Notes under the pieces: generated by a model
Seen by the model: the letters and a program-made list of their open reading frames with translations, nothing else
What the model was told of the DNA's origin: nothing
Databases searched by the model: none
In this document: in pieces, positions 24,393-31,928 of the stretch
How the letters are laid out: the number at the start of each line of letters is the position of its first letter
Position numbering within the stretch: the first letter of the stretch is position 1
NCBI GenBank assembly: GCA_965243615.1
Contig: CBDEVO010000003.1
Span: 1,426,001-1,490,000, forward strand
DNA: 64,000 nucleotides
Direction: 5' to 3'
Source: JAJEEA01 sp965243615
GTDB lineage: Bacteria > Acidobacteriota > Vicinamibacteria > Vicinamibacterales > UBA8438
Program-made: the position numbers and the translations under genes

Positions 24393-27386
24393 TCATCCGC
24401 GAGCGCGCCACCAGGGGCGGCGGTACGGCGACCAGTCGGTGAAGGCCGTCTTCGCGGGCACGTGAATCTCGACCTCGGTGCCGGCGCCCTCGCGGCTCCA
24501 GAGCCGCAGGACCGCGCCGATCTGCTCGGCCCTCTCCCGCATGCCCGGCAGCCCGAAATGGCCCGGGCGCCCTTCGTCGACGATGGGCGGCGCGATGCCG
24601 CGGCCGTCGTCACGCACGCGGACGGTCAACTCGCTGCGCGAGTACTCGACGTCGACCTCCACGTGCTTCGCCCGCGCGTGCCGGAAGGTGTTCGCGAGGG
24701 CCTCGCGGCTGATCTGGTAGACGGCGTCGCGGGCGAGCGGCTGCAGCGGCCGCGGGTTGCCCTTGACGGCGAGCCGGACATCGATCTGCCGCTCGCCCTT
24801 GAAGTGCTCGGCGTCGCGTGCGAGGGCGCTCTCGAGGTCGTCGTCGACCGGGACGCGGAGCCCGCTGACGCTCTCGCGGCCTTCGTCGATAATCCGGTTC
24901 ATGCGCTGCAGCACGCGGGTGAGCTTCGATCGAGCCTTCTGGTCGGCGATCTCGTCGGCCACCGCATGGAGCAGCATGGAGCTGCTCGCGAACCCCTGGA
25001 ACAGCGTGTCGTGCAGCGCCTGCGCGACCCGCGCACGCTCGTCGAGCCGCTCCTGGAGCCGGGCTTGTAGTTGGGCGGTCACGCGGCGCAGGCGCAGTCG
25101 ATACAGCAGGGTCAGGCCCAGGATGACGCTCGTGACGGCGGCCAGCCTGAACGCGTTGGTCTGGTAATAGGCCGGCGCGATCGAGAACGCCCAGGCCGCG
25201 CCGTCCTCGTTCCAGAGCCCCCGATCGTTGGCGGCGATCACCCGGAACCGATAGGACCCGGGCGGGAGATCGGTGTAGAACGCCTGCCGCCGGTTTCCGG
25301 CCTCGACCCAGTCGTCGTCCCTCCCCTCCAGCCGGTAGCGGAACGCCACCTTCTCGGGCGCGCCGAGGCTCAGCGCCGTGTACTCGATGCTGACGTCGCG
25401 CACGCGGGCGGGCAGGCGCGCGGCTGCCGGCGGAGCATGGGTCACGCCGTCGGCGACGATCCGCTCGACGTGCACCGGCGGAGGCACCGGGTTCGACGGC
25501 AGCGCCCGGGGATCGACGATGCCCACGCCGTCGAAGCCGGCGAACCACAGGCGTCCGTCGGCGGCCCTGGTCACCTTCGGACCGTAGGACCCGAGATCGG
25601 CGTAGCCCACCGCGCCGTCGCTCGCGTCGAAGGCGACGAGGTCGACACTGGACGCCGGGTCCGAGATCCACCCGTCCAGCTCGTCTCGTTCGACGCGGAC
25701 CAGCCCGCAGTCCGTCTGCAGCCACAGGGCGCCCGTGTCGTCTTCGATGGACCACTTGACGGCGTCGCACGGCAGTCCGTTGTTCACGTCCAGCGTGTCG
25801 ACGCGCCTTCCCGCGATTCGGCTCAGCCCGCCCTCGGTCGCCACCCACAGTGCGCCATCCCGGTCGTCGTGGATGTTGTTGACGTCGCCAGCGCCCAGCC
25901 CGTCGGCGCTCGTATACGTTCGCTGGATCCTCCCGTTCTCGAGATGGGACACTCCGCCGCCGACGAAGCCGAGCCACAGCCCGCCTGACGGACCCGCGAA
26001 GAGCGCCCGCGCGCTCTCCCCGCCGAACGTCGGCCAGGGCACGACCTCGGCGTTGTCGCCGCGCAGACCGAAGAGCCCGCTCGTCAAGTCGCTGACCCAC
26101 AGGGTGCCGCCGGCATCCTCCGCGAACGCATGAACGTGACGCGCGGGCAGGTCCGGCCGTACAGGCCGGGTCGCCCCGGGCTCGAACGAGAACAGCCCCA
26201 GCGCCGACGACGCCCACATCCGGCCGTGACTGTCCTCGAAGAGCGAGCCGACGCCCCCGTTGTCGCCAGGGCCCGGAAGCGGGTAGCCCTGCACGACTCC
26301 TTCGCTCCACCGCTCCAGGCCGCTGAGGGTGCTCATCCACACGTCGCCGCCGGTGGTCGCCAGCACGGAAAGCACCGTGTCGCTGTCCAGCCCCTGCCTG
26401 GTCGAGAGCCTCTCCACGGCAACGTCGCGGAAACGATCCAGACCGCCCGCCGTCCCCAACCAGACGTTTCCTTCGCGATCTTCGAAGATGTCGAGTACAA
26501 AGTCGCCCGACAGCCCGTCGTCGCGCGAGAATCGATCCGTCCGACCATCGTGGACGTGGAGGACTCCGTTGTCCTGGGTCCCGATCCAGAGTGCACCGCG
26601 GCGGTCGCGCAGGAGCGAGATCGGCCTCACCTCCTCGAGACCGCTTTCGACGGGGAACGGTTCCAGCGTTCCATCGACGAGACGCTCGAGTTGCCGGGTC
26701 GTGGCCACCACGATAGCCCCGCCCCCGTCGTCGACGAACGCGTTGAGGTCGCTGAAGGGGTCCGTCACCGCGTACTGCGTCGGCGCCGTCTCCTCCCAGC
26801 GCCAAAGGCCGGTGTCCGCGCCCACCCAGAGTTTGCCGGCTGCATCTTCGTGCAGAGCGAGGACGAAACGCCCCAGTCTGCCGCCGTCGCCTCCGCAGTC
26901 GACGTTCTCACCTTGAATCCAGCAGAGTCTCGCGTTGTCCTCCCCGCCATGGGTGCCCGCCCACACGGCTCCCTGCCGATCTTCCGCGAGCGCCGAGACG
27001 ACCTCGCCGGCGAGCTCACGATAGGCCGAGAGCACGCCGTCGTTCCAGCGCGCCAAGCCCCGATCCGTGCCGATCCACAGGCTGCCGTCCCGCGTCGCGA
27101 GCAGCCTGATGGCGACGCCGGGCAACGACGAACCGGCCGGCGGCTCCCACGAGGTGAACCGGACGCCGTCGAAACGCTGGAGGCCGAGGTCGGTGGCTAG
27201 CCACAGGAAGCCGTCGCGGGTCTGAGCGATGGACTGCGGATACCCCGGCAAACCGCCATCGCGCAGGGTCCACTTGGCGTGTCCGTACCGGCTGACGTCA
27301 CCAGACACGTTGAGCGCGGTTGCCGGAGCTCCAGGGCCTATAATGGTCGCCGTGAGCACTGCACACGCGATCCGTGTCCTGAGCAT
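24393..27386 (-). CDS. Propeller-type hybrid sensor histidine kinase
   Basis: A ~997-residue membrane kinase. After a signal/anchor region comes a double seven-bladed propeller made of two-component-regulator propeller repeats (RDGFLWLATDLGLQRFDG, RDGSLWIGTDRGLARWNDG and many more, about residues 30-640), a Y_Y_Y domain (about 690-755), one transmembrane helix (FRLAAVTSVILGLTLLYRL), an HisKA_3 dimerisation domain with RVAQALHDTLFQG, and a HATPase_c domain (VRVRDDGRGIAPP, GHFGLPGMRERAEQIG). This is a NarL-coupled sensor for which the divergent regulator is the natural partner. The chosen ATG gives a short N-terminus; an upstream in-frame ATG at 27428 would lie within the regulator gene. Confidence 0.9.
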   Translation of the reverse strand: MLRTRIACAVLTATIIGPGAPATALNVSGDVSRYGHAKWTLRDGGLPGYPQSIAQTRDGFLWLATDLGLQRFDGVRFTSWEPPAGSSLPGVAIRLLATRDGSLWIGTDRGLARWNDGVLSAYRELAGEVVSALAEDRQGAVWAGTHGGEDNARLCWIQGENVDCGGDGGRLGRFVLALHEDAAGKLWVGADTGLWRWEETAPTQYAVTDPFSDLNAFVDDGGGAIVVATTRQLERLVDGTLEPFPVESGLEEVRPISLLRDRRGALWIGTQDNGVLHVHDGRTDRFSRDDGLSGDFVLDIFEDREGNVWLGTAGGLDRFRDVAVERLSTRQGLDSDTVLSVLATTGGDVWMSTLSGLERWSEGVVQGYPLPGPGDNGGVGSLFEDSHGRMWASSALGLFSFEPGATRPVRPDLPARHVHAFAEDAGGTLWVSDLTSGLFGLRGDNAEVVPWPTFGGESARALFAGPSGGLWLGFVGGGVSHLENGRIQRTYTSADGLGAGDVNNIHDDRDGALWVATEGGLSRIAGRRVDTLDVNNGLPCDAVKWSIEDDTGALWLQTDCGLVRVERDELDGWISDPASSVDLVAFDASDGAVGYADLGSYGPKVTRAADGRLWFAGFDGVGIVDPRALPSNPVPPPVHVERIVADGVTHAPPAAARLPARVRDVSIEYTALSLGAPEKVAFRYRLEGRDDDWVEAGNRRQAFYTDLPPGSYRFRVIAANDRGLWNEDGAAWAFSIAPAYYQTNAFRLAAVTSVILGLTLLYRLRLRRVTAQLQARLQERLDERARVAQALHDTLFQGFASSSMLLHAVADEIADQKARSKLTRVLQRMNRIIDEGRESVSGLRVPVDDDLESALARDAEHFKGERQIDVRLAVKGNPRPLQPLARDAVYQISREALANTFRHARAKHVEVDVEYSRSELTVRVRDDGRGIAPPIVDEGRPGHFGLPGMRERAEQIGAVLRLWSREGAGTEVEIHVPAKTAFTDWSPYRRPWWRARG

Positions 27387-27987
27387 CGACGACCACCCGC
27401 TCCTGCGGGAAGGCATTGCCGCGGTCATCGGCGCTCAGAAGGACATGTGCCTCGTGGGGCAGGCGCCGACCGCCCGCGACGGCATTCGCGAGTACCACGA
27501 GAAGAAACCGGACATCACGCTCATGGACGTCCGCCTGCCGGACATGAACGGCATTGATGCCCTCATGACGATTCGCAGCGAGGCGCCCAACGCGCGGGTC
27601 GTCATGCTGTCGATGTTCCGGGGCGACGTCGCGATTCAACGCGCGCTCAAGGCCGGCGCGCGCGGGTTTCTGCTCAAGACCATGCTACCTCCCGAGATCG
27701 TCGCCGCCATCCGCCGGGTCCACGCCGGCCAGAAGTGCATCCCTGCCGAGGTCGCGTCAGAGATCGCCGACTATATCACCGCGGACCAGCTCACCGCGCG
27801 TGAAGTCGAAACGCTGCGTCTCGTCGCCTCCGGCAACCGCAACCGCGAGATCGGCCGCGCCCTGTCGATCTCCGAGGACACGGTCAAGGTCCACCTCAAG
27901 CACGTCATGGCGAAGCTGGGCGCCGCCGATCGCACCGACGCGGTCAAGATCGGTGTCCGGCGCGGGATCATCGAGCTGCCTCTATAG
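27352..27987 (+). CDS. NarL/FixJ-family response regulator
   Basis: A 211-residue regulator with a receiver domain (about residues 6-122; IDDHPLLREGI, phospho-acceptor Asp in ITLMDVRLPDMNG, Lys in GFLLKTMLP) and a LuxR-type helix-turn-helix (LTAREVETLRLVASGNRNREIG, SEDTVKVHLKHVMAKL). It is divergent from, and overlaps by about 35 bases, the propeller kinase gene. A perfect TATAAT is at 27339-27344, 7 bases before the GTG; the alternative ATG at 27343 lies inside that box, so GTG and a leaderless transcript are preferred. No good -35 box was found. Confidence 0.88.
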   Translation: MSTAHAIRVLSIDDHPLLREGIAAVIGAQKDMCLVGQAPTARDGIREYHEKKPDITLMDVRLPDMNGIDALMTIRSEAPNARVVMLSMFRGDVAIQRALKAGARGFLLKTMLPPEIVAAIRRVHAGQKCIPAEVASEIADYITADQLTAREVETLRLVASGNRNREIGRALSISEDTVKVHLKHVMAKLGAADRTDAVKIGVRRGIIELPL

Positions 27988-28053
27988 TGGTAGCTTGCCA
28001 TTCCACGCACGGATGATTCCGCTCGCAACAGGCACGGTGTAGCCTGACAATCG

Positions 28054-28485
28054 GTGCAACGCCTATTCTCGGGATTTCCGGCGGGTGTACCCGGCGCGGG
28101 GCTCCTGCTCCTTCGCCTGACGCTCGGTGTCTACCTGACCGCGCAGGGCGTGCGAATCATGGCGCCACTCTTGAACACCGGAACGCCCCCGACCATCCTC
28201 GCCGCGCTGATGGCGCTTGCCATGCTCCTCGGTGGTGCCCTGGGAGCCGTCGGCCTACTCACGCCGATCACGCAGAGCGTGTCGGCGGCGGGGGGGCTGA
28301 TGACTCTGATCGACGCGGTGCGGACGCCGCCGGCAGTTATCGGCCTGGAGGTCCCGTGGCCGCTCGCGTTGATGACGACGGTCGTGGCCGTCAGTCTCGT
28401 GTTCCTCGGACCTGGCGCCTACTCGATCGACGCCTCCCTCTTCGGCAGGAAGGAAATCTCGATTCCTCCACCCCAAAAGTGGTAG
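28054..28485 (+). CDS. DoxX-family membrane protein
   Basis: A 143-residue DoxX-like protein with four transmembrane helices. Family features are the N-terminal GLLLLRLTLGVYLTAQG, a central MALAMLLGGALGAVGLLTPITQ and the second-half LALMTTVVAVSLVFLGPGAYSIDA. DoxX proteins are membrane proteins linked to thiosulfate or sulfur redox and oxidative stress; here no partner gene is present. The GTG at 28054 is the first usable start; it lies 66 bases after the response regulator stop. Confidence 0.85.
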   Translation: MQRLFSGFPAGVPGAGLLLLRLTLGVYLTAQGVRIMAPLLNTGTPPTILAALMALAMLLGGALGAVGLLTPITQSVSAAGGLMTLIDAVRTPPAVIGLEVPWPLALMTTVVAVSLVFLGPGAYSIDASLFGRKEISIPPPQKW

Positions 28486-28597
28486 TGCCGACCACATCGT
28501 CGGTGGTGCGCGACGCGTGCCGGAACGAGGGACGCGCGCCCCGTCGTACCGGGCTACGATTCGTCCTCACGTGGTCGAACGTCAACCGTGAACGTTG

Positions 28598-28885
28598 ATG
28601 AGCGGGTACGACATGACGCATCGAATGAAGCCCAACGACTGTGTGAGGACGTCGGTGCACAACGAGGGCGCCGTCTTCCTGCACGTCCGGGACGCCCGGC
28701 TGTTCGCCGCCAATCCGGTGGGCGCCGAGATTTGGAGGGGCATCGAGCGGCGGCTCGATTCCGACGCCATCGCGGCCGAGCTTCACGAGCGGTACGGCGC
28801 ACCTTGCGAAACGACGCGGGCGCACGTCATCCGGTTCATCCACGAGCTTGAGCGCGCCGGGCTCGTCGAAAGGCGCCTCCCGTGA
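28598..28885 (+). CDS. Lasso peptide RRE protein B1 (PqqD family)
   Basis: A 95-residue stand-alone RiPP recognition element of the PqqD family, which binds the leader of the lasso precursor and hands it to the B2 protease. The fold markers are VHNEGAVFLHVRDARLFAANPVGAEIWRGIE and the helix-rich end with CETTRAHVIRFIHELERAGLVE. ATG at 28598 is used, but 28613 or 28625 are possible. Its stop overlaps the GTG of the B2 gene (GTGA). It is the first gene of the lasso operon. Confidence 0.85.
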   Translation: MSGYDMTHRMKPNDCVRTSVHNEGAVFLHVRDARLFAANPVGAEIWRGIERRLDSDAIAAELHERYGAPCETTRAHVIRFIHELERAGLVERRLP

Positions 28886-29271
28886 CGGCACGGCTGCGCT
28901 GCGTCGTCCTGGTCGTCCGCGCCTGGTGCGAGCTGGCCCGTTTCGACCTGCTTCGCACCCTGTCGACCGGCTCGACGTTGCGCCTGCGAGGGATTGCGCC
29001 TCGGTGCCAGAAAGCGACTGATGCCGAACGGACGAGCGCCGTGTGCAACGCAGTGGCCACCGCGACCTGTCTGTACTGGAAGCCGGTCATGTGCCTTCAG
29101 CGCTCGGTCTGCACGGCGCGGCTCCTCCGCGCACGCGGCGTGGCGGCCCGCCTTGTGATCGGATACCGCCCGGACCCGTTTCTCTCTCATGCCTGGGTCG
29201 AGGTCGACGACCGCGTGGTGAACGACTCTCCCATCTACCGCCAGCGCCTGTTCGTCCTCTACTCGGACTGA
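28882..29271 (+). CDS. Lasso peptide protease B2
   Basis: A 129-residue transglutaminase-like cysteine protease (lasso B2) that removes the leader peptide. The catalytic Cys lies in the KPVMCLQRSVCTARLLRARG region, the His in PFLSHAWVEVDDRVVNDS and the Asp in the same segment, with ARLVIGYR between. The length and order match stand-alone B2 proteins, and the gene overlaps B1 by 4 bases and precedes the cyclase by 12 bases. All three expected catalytic positions are present, so it is probably active. Confidence 0.88.
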   Translation: MTARLRCVVLVVRAWCELARFDLLRTLSTGSTLRLRGIAPRCQKATDAERTSAVCNAVATATCLYWKPVMCLQRSVCTARLLRARGVAARLVIGYRPDPFLSHAWVEVDDRVVNDSPIYRQRLFVLYSD

Positions 29272-29283
29272 CGCGAAGAGTCC

Positions 29284-30972
29284 ATGTCACCGCACGTCCA
29301 ATGCGCCCGCCTTCCCGCTCCCGCTGTCCGGGGCTCGCATTGCGAGTCGCTGATGTGGCACGGCCGTCTCGACAATCGCGGTGACTTGGTGCGACAGCTC
29401 GGTGCGTCCGTTGCCGGGCCGTCGAGCGACGGAGCGCTCGTCGTCGCGGCCTACGAACGGTGGGGAGTCGCCGGACTCGGCCGCGTCGTCGGCGACTGGA
29501 GCGCCGTGCTCTCCGACCCTCGACGTCGCGCAATCGTACTGGCGACCGACTTCTCCGGAGTACGCCCTCTCTACTATCACCACCGGCGGCAGGACGTCCT
29601 GTGGTCGCGGAGCCTCGAGGCAATGCTGGGTCACGTCGACGCCAATGCGCTCGACGAGCAGTACGTCGCGGGCTACCTCACGGTCGGCGGGTATCCGGGC
29701 CGCACGCCGTACGCGGATGTCCACGCGGCGTTACCGGGATACGCGGTGCGCGTGACAATCGACGGCGCCGCCCTGTCGGCGTTCTGGCGGCCCCCGACGT
29801 CCGACGTGCGGTGCTACGACGAACGCGAGTACGAGGAGCAGTTCCGCGCGCTCTTCCGCGACGCCGTCGCTTCGCGTCTTCAGCGTCCCGCCCCGGTGGC
29901 TGCGGAGCTTAGCGGGGGCCTCGACTCGTCGTCGGTCGTGTGCCTGGCCGCCGAGCTGATCCGCCGGGGTGACGTGGCTGCGTCCGGCCTCACCGCGATC
30001 AGCTACGTGCATCGGGGCTCCCGGGACGTTCCGTTCATCGGAAAGGTCGAGGAACACTGCGGCCTCCGAAGCGTGCGTCTGTCGGTCGACGACATTCCGC
30101 TGTTCGCAGAATCCGACATTCTCGGCGCGTTCCCCCACGGCCGGTCCCGACTCCAGCAATCGGCGGCGGCCGTCGCCCGGCACGCGGGCGCGTCGGCCTT
30201 CCTCACTGGGCAGGCGGGCGACCAGCTCACGGGCAACTGGCTCGATAACAGCCTGCAGGTCGCGCGCCCGCTCCGACGTGGACGCCTCATGCAGGCTTCC
30301 CGCGATGCTCTCGCCTGGAGCCGCGCGGCCGGCGTGCCTGCGGCGTGGATTCTGTCCCGCGCCTCTCGCGCGGCGCTCCCCTACCTCGACCGCGCCGCAT
30401 CGCTGTACGAGACCGAAGGCATGACTGGCCAAGCCGACACGTTGTTGCGCCCTTCGTTCCTCCAGCGAGCCGGCTTCTCGCGGCCGGACGCGGTGGTCTC
30501 CAACGAGTGGATGGCGGCACGACCCTGGCGGCGCCCGCACGTACGCGCGCTGACCGTGTTGCGGGAACTTCGTCTGCTCGAGGCGCCCGAAACGATGGAC
30601 GGACTCGACTACGGGCATCCGTTCATGCATCGACCGCTCGTCGAGTTCCTGCTGAGCGTTCCCGCCGAAGTGGTATGCCGGCCGGGAGAGCCACGCCGCC
30701 TGATGCGCCGGGCGTTGTCGGCGATGTGGCCCGCCGCGCTCCGGGGGCGCCGATCGAAGGGCCTCTTTGGCTCGCCGTATCTCAAAGCGTTCAAGCCGCT
30801 GGCCGTCAACCTCCTCCAGGCACGCCGGTGGCGTGTCGTGGAGCGCGGATGGATCGAACGCGCGAATCTGTCGTCACGCCTCGAACGCCTGACTCGCGGC
30901 CTCGAGTGCCAACAGCACCAACTGAGACAGATTCTTCTGCTGGAGTACTGGCTGCGCAACCGCGAGTCATGA
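29284..30972 (+). CDS. Lasso peptide cyclase C (asparagine synthetase-like)
   Basis: A 562-residue member of the asparagine synthetase family that activates an Asp or Glu side chain with ATP and joins it to the core N-terminus. It has an N-terminal glutaminase-like half (GRLDNRGDLVRQLG, VVGDWSAVLSDPRRRAIVLATD) that lacks the Cys1 nucleophile, as usual in lasso cyclases, and a synthetase half with the PP-loop ELSGGLDSSSVVCLAAEL. A Trp/Arg-rich C-terminus (ARRWRVVERGWIE, QILLLEYWLR) is also typical. It is the third gene of the operon, 57 bases before the precursor gene. Confidence 0.9.
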   Translation: MSPHVQCARLPAPAVRGSHCESLMWHGRLDNRGDLVRQLGASVAGPSSDGALVVAAYERWGVAGLGRVVGDWSAVLSDPRRRAIVLATDFSGVRPLYYHHRRQDVLWSRSLEAMLGHVDANALDEQYVAGYLTVGGYPGRTPYADVHAALPGYAVRVTIDGAALSAFWRPPTSDVRCYDEREYEEQFRALFRDAVASRLQRPAPVAAELSGGLDSSSVVCLAAELIRRGDVAASGLTAISYVHRGSRDVPFIGKVEEHCGLRSVRLSVDDIPLFAESDILGAFPHGRSRLQQSAAAVARHAGASAFLTGQAGDQLTGNWLDNSLQVARPLRRGRLMQASRDALAWSRAAGVPAAWILSRASRAALPYLDRAASLYETEGMTGQADTLLRPSFLQRAGFSRPDAVVSNEWMAARPWRRPHVRALTVLRELRLLEAPETMDGLDYGHPFMHRPLVEFLLSVPAEVVCRPGEPRRLMRRALSAMWPAALRGRRSKGLFGSPYLKAFKPLAVNLLQARRWRVVERGWIERANLSSRLERLTRGLECQQHQLRQILLLEYWLRNRES

Positions 30973-31029
30973 AACTCCCGCATCCAACACGGCGCCGAGC
31001 CGTAGAACCCATCTGGAAAGGAGACTACC

Positions 31030-31239
31030 ATGAACACTCGCGACGACGGCACGATCACCCGGACAAACGCCACTGTGTTCGAGGCGCCGACACTAGTGGC
31101 CATCGGTGACGCCCCAAGCGTCGTCCTGGGCGTTCCGTGGGGTGGCCACGACCACTTCGGGTACGCCCCGCCGCGGTTCGAGTTCCAGGAGGACCACGAC
31201 GAAGGCGGCGCCCCGGCCGCCCAAGCGCTTCCTCGGTGA
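31030..31239 (+). CDS. Lasso peptide precursor (A), unusual core
   Basis: A 69-residue precursor with a strong AAGGAG ribosome site. The leader carries FEAPTLVAIG at residues 17-26, fitting the YxxPxLxxxG recognition motif (Phe for Tyr). The likely cleavage is after Leu33, giving a core that begins GVPWGGHDHFGYAPP: Gly34 to Asp41 would make an eight-residue ring. Two oddities: the usual Thr at leader position -2 is Val, and the remaining core is 36 residues, far longer than the common 15-25, with an acidic stretch (FQEDHDEG) before ALPR. The gene is last in the operon instead of first. A trimmed tail or extra processing is possible. Confidence 0.75.
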   Translation: MNTRDDGTITRTNATVFEAPTLVAIGDAPSVVLGVPWGGHDHFGYAPPRFEFQEDHDEGGAPAAQALPR

Positions 31240-31535
31240 AGACGCATGCCACGACACACCGGATGGGCGTCCCGGGAACGGCGGGCGCGAGAGGAGCTGC
31301 AGTAAGCCGACAACTGAGCTTCCAGACGGCACGTTGCGGTTGCTCGACAACCCGATTCCATGGAGCGAGGCGGCCATCGGTACGGCGGAAAGCGTATGTT
31401 CTTGCGACTCGATCGGCTCGGGCTCGACCTCGGGCGGCGCCTCTAGTCGTTGTCTGGCGCTCTGGAGGCGGCCGGCAGCGAGACCGACGGCGCCGTGAAG
31501 GATCCGGCGGCAGCATCGGGCACGAGGAGTTCCTC
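31240..31535. other. Stretch without a recognised gene
   Basis: Between the lasso precursor and the regulator relic. All long frames are Arg-rich or low complexity. A short frame (ATG about 31397) reads MFLRLDRLGLDLGRRL with a stop, too short to judge. The expected lasso exporter (D) is not here. Confidence 0.3.
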
Positions 31536-31650
31536 GTGGACGTGGCGGGGACTTCCCGGGACGCCCAGTCGGCGGTCGAGGCCCTGCGCATCGGTGCCGT
31601 CGACTACATAGAGAAGCCGCTCACGCGGCATGAGCCGGTGGAAGTCGTCC
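31536..31650 (+). pseudogene. Relic of a response-regulator receiver domain
   Basis: One frame reads DAQSAVEALRIGAVDYIEKPL followed by TRHEPVEVVRRGL: helix alpha4, beta5 with the conserved Lys and the alpha5 start of a NtrC-like receiver. No acidic pocket or phospho-acceptor upstream and no output domain downstream are seen, so this is a fragment. Confidence 0.45.
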
Positions 31651-31922
31651 GTCGTGGTCTGCGGACGCGAACACTGGACACACGACACCGGACACTGGCG
31701 CGTCGGAGTCGGAAGGACCGGTGACTCCTCATGCCGCGAGGCGTTGAGCCTGCGCGGTCGCGACGATTCCGACCTCCGGTTCCGGTCTTTGCACGCTCGC
31801 CGCTTGGCCGCGTCAACCGGGCGTCTCGTTGGCCGTGCCGAAGAGCACCTGTGGGCTCGCCGATGTGTCGCCGCACGGCTCGGTGGTCCTCGGCCGGCTG
31901 ACCCGGGCGCTAAGAGCTAGCT
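31651..31922. other. Stretch before the insertion sequence
   Basis: No gene recognised. The last bases, GAGCTAGCTTAGCTAG, are rich in CTAG and include the TAGCTA target of the insertion sequence. Confidence 0.3.
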
Positions 31923-31928
31923 TAGCTA

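Noticed and set aside
31389..31448. Short frame MFLRLDRLGLDLGRRL as a second small peptide gene.
   Set aside because: No ribosome site, no RiPP leader motif, and only 16 residues.
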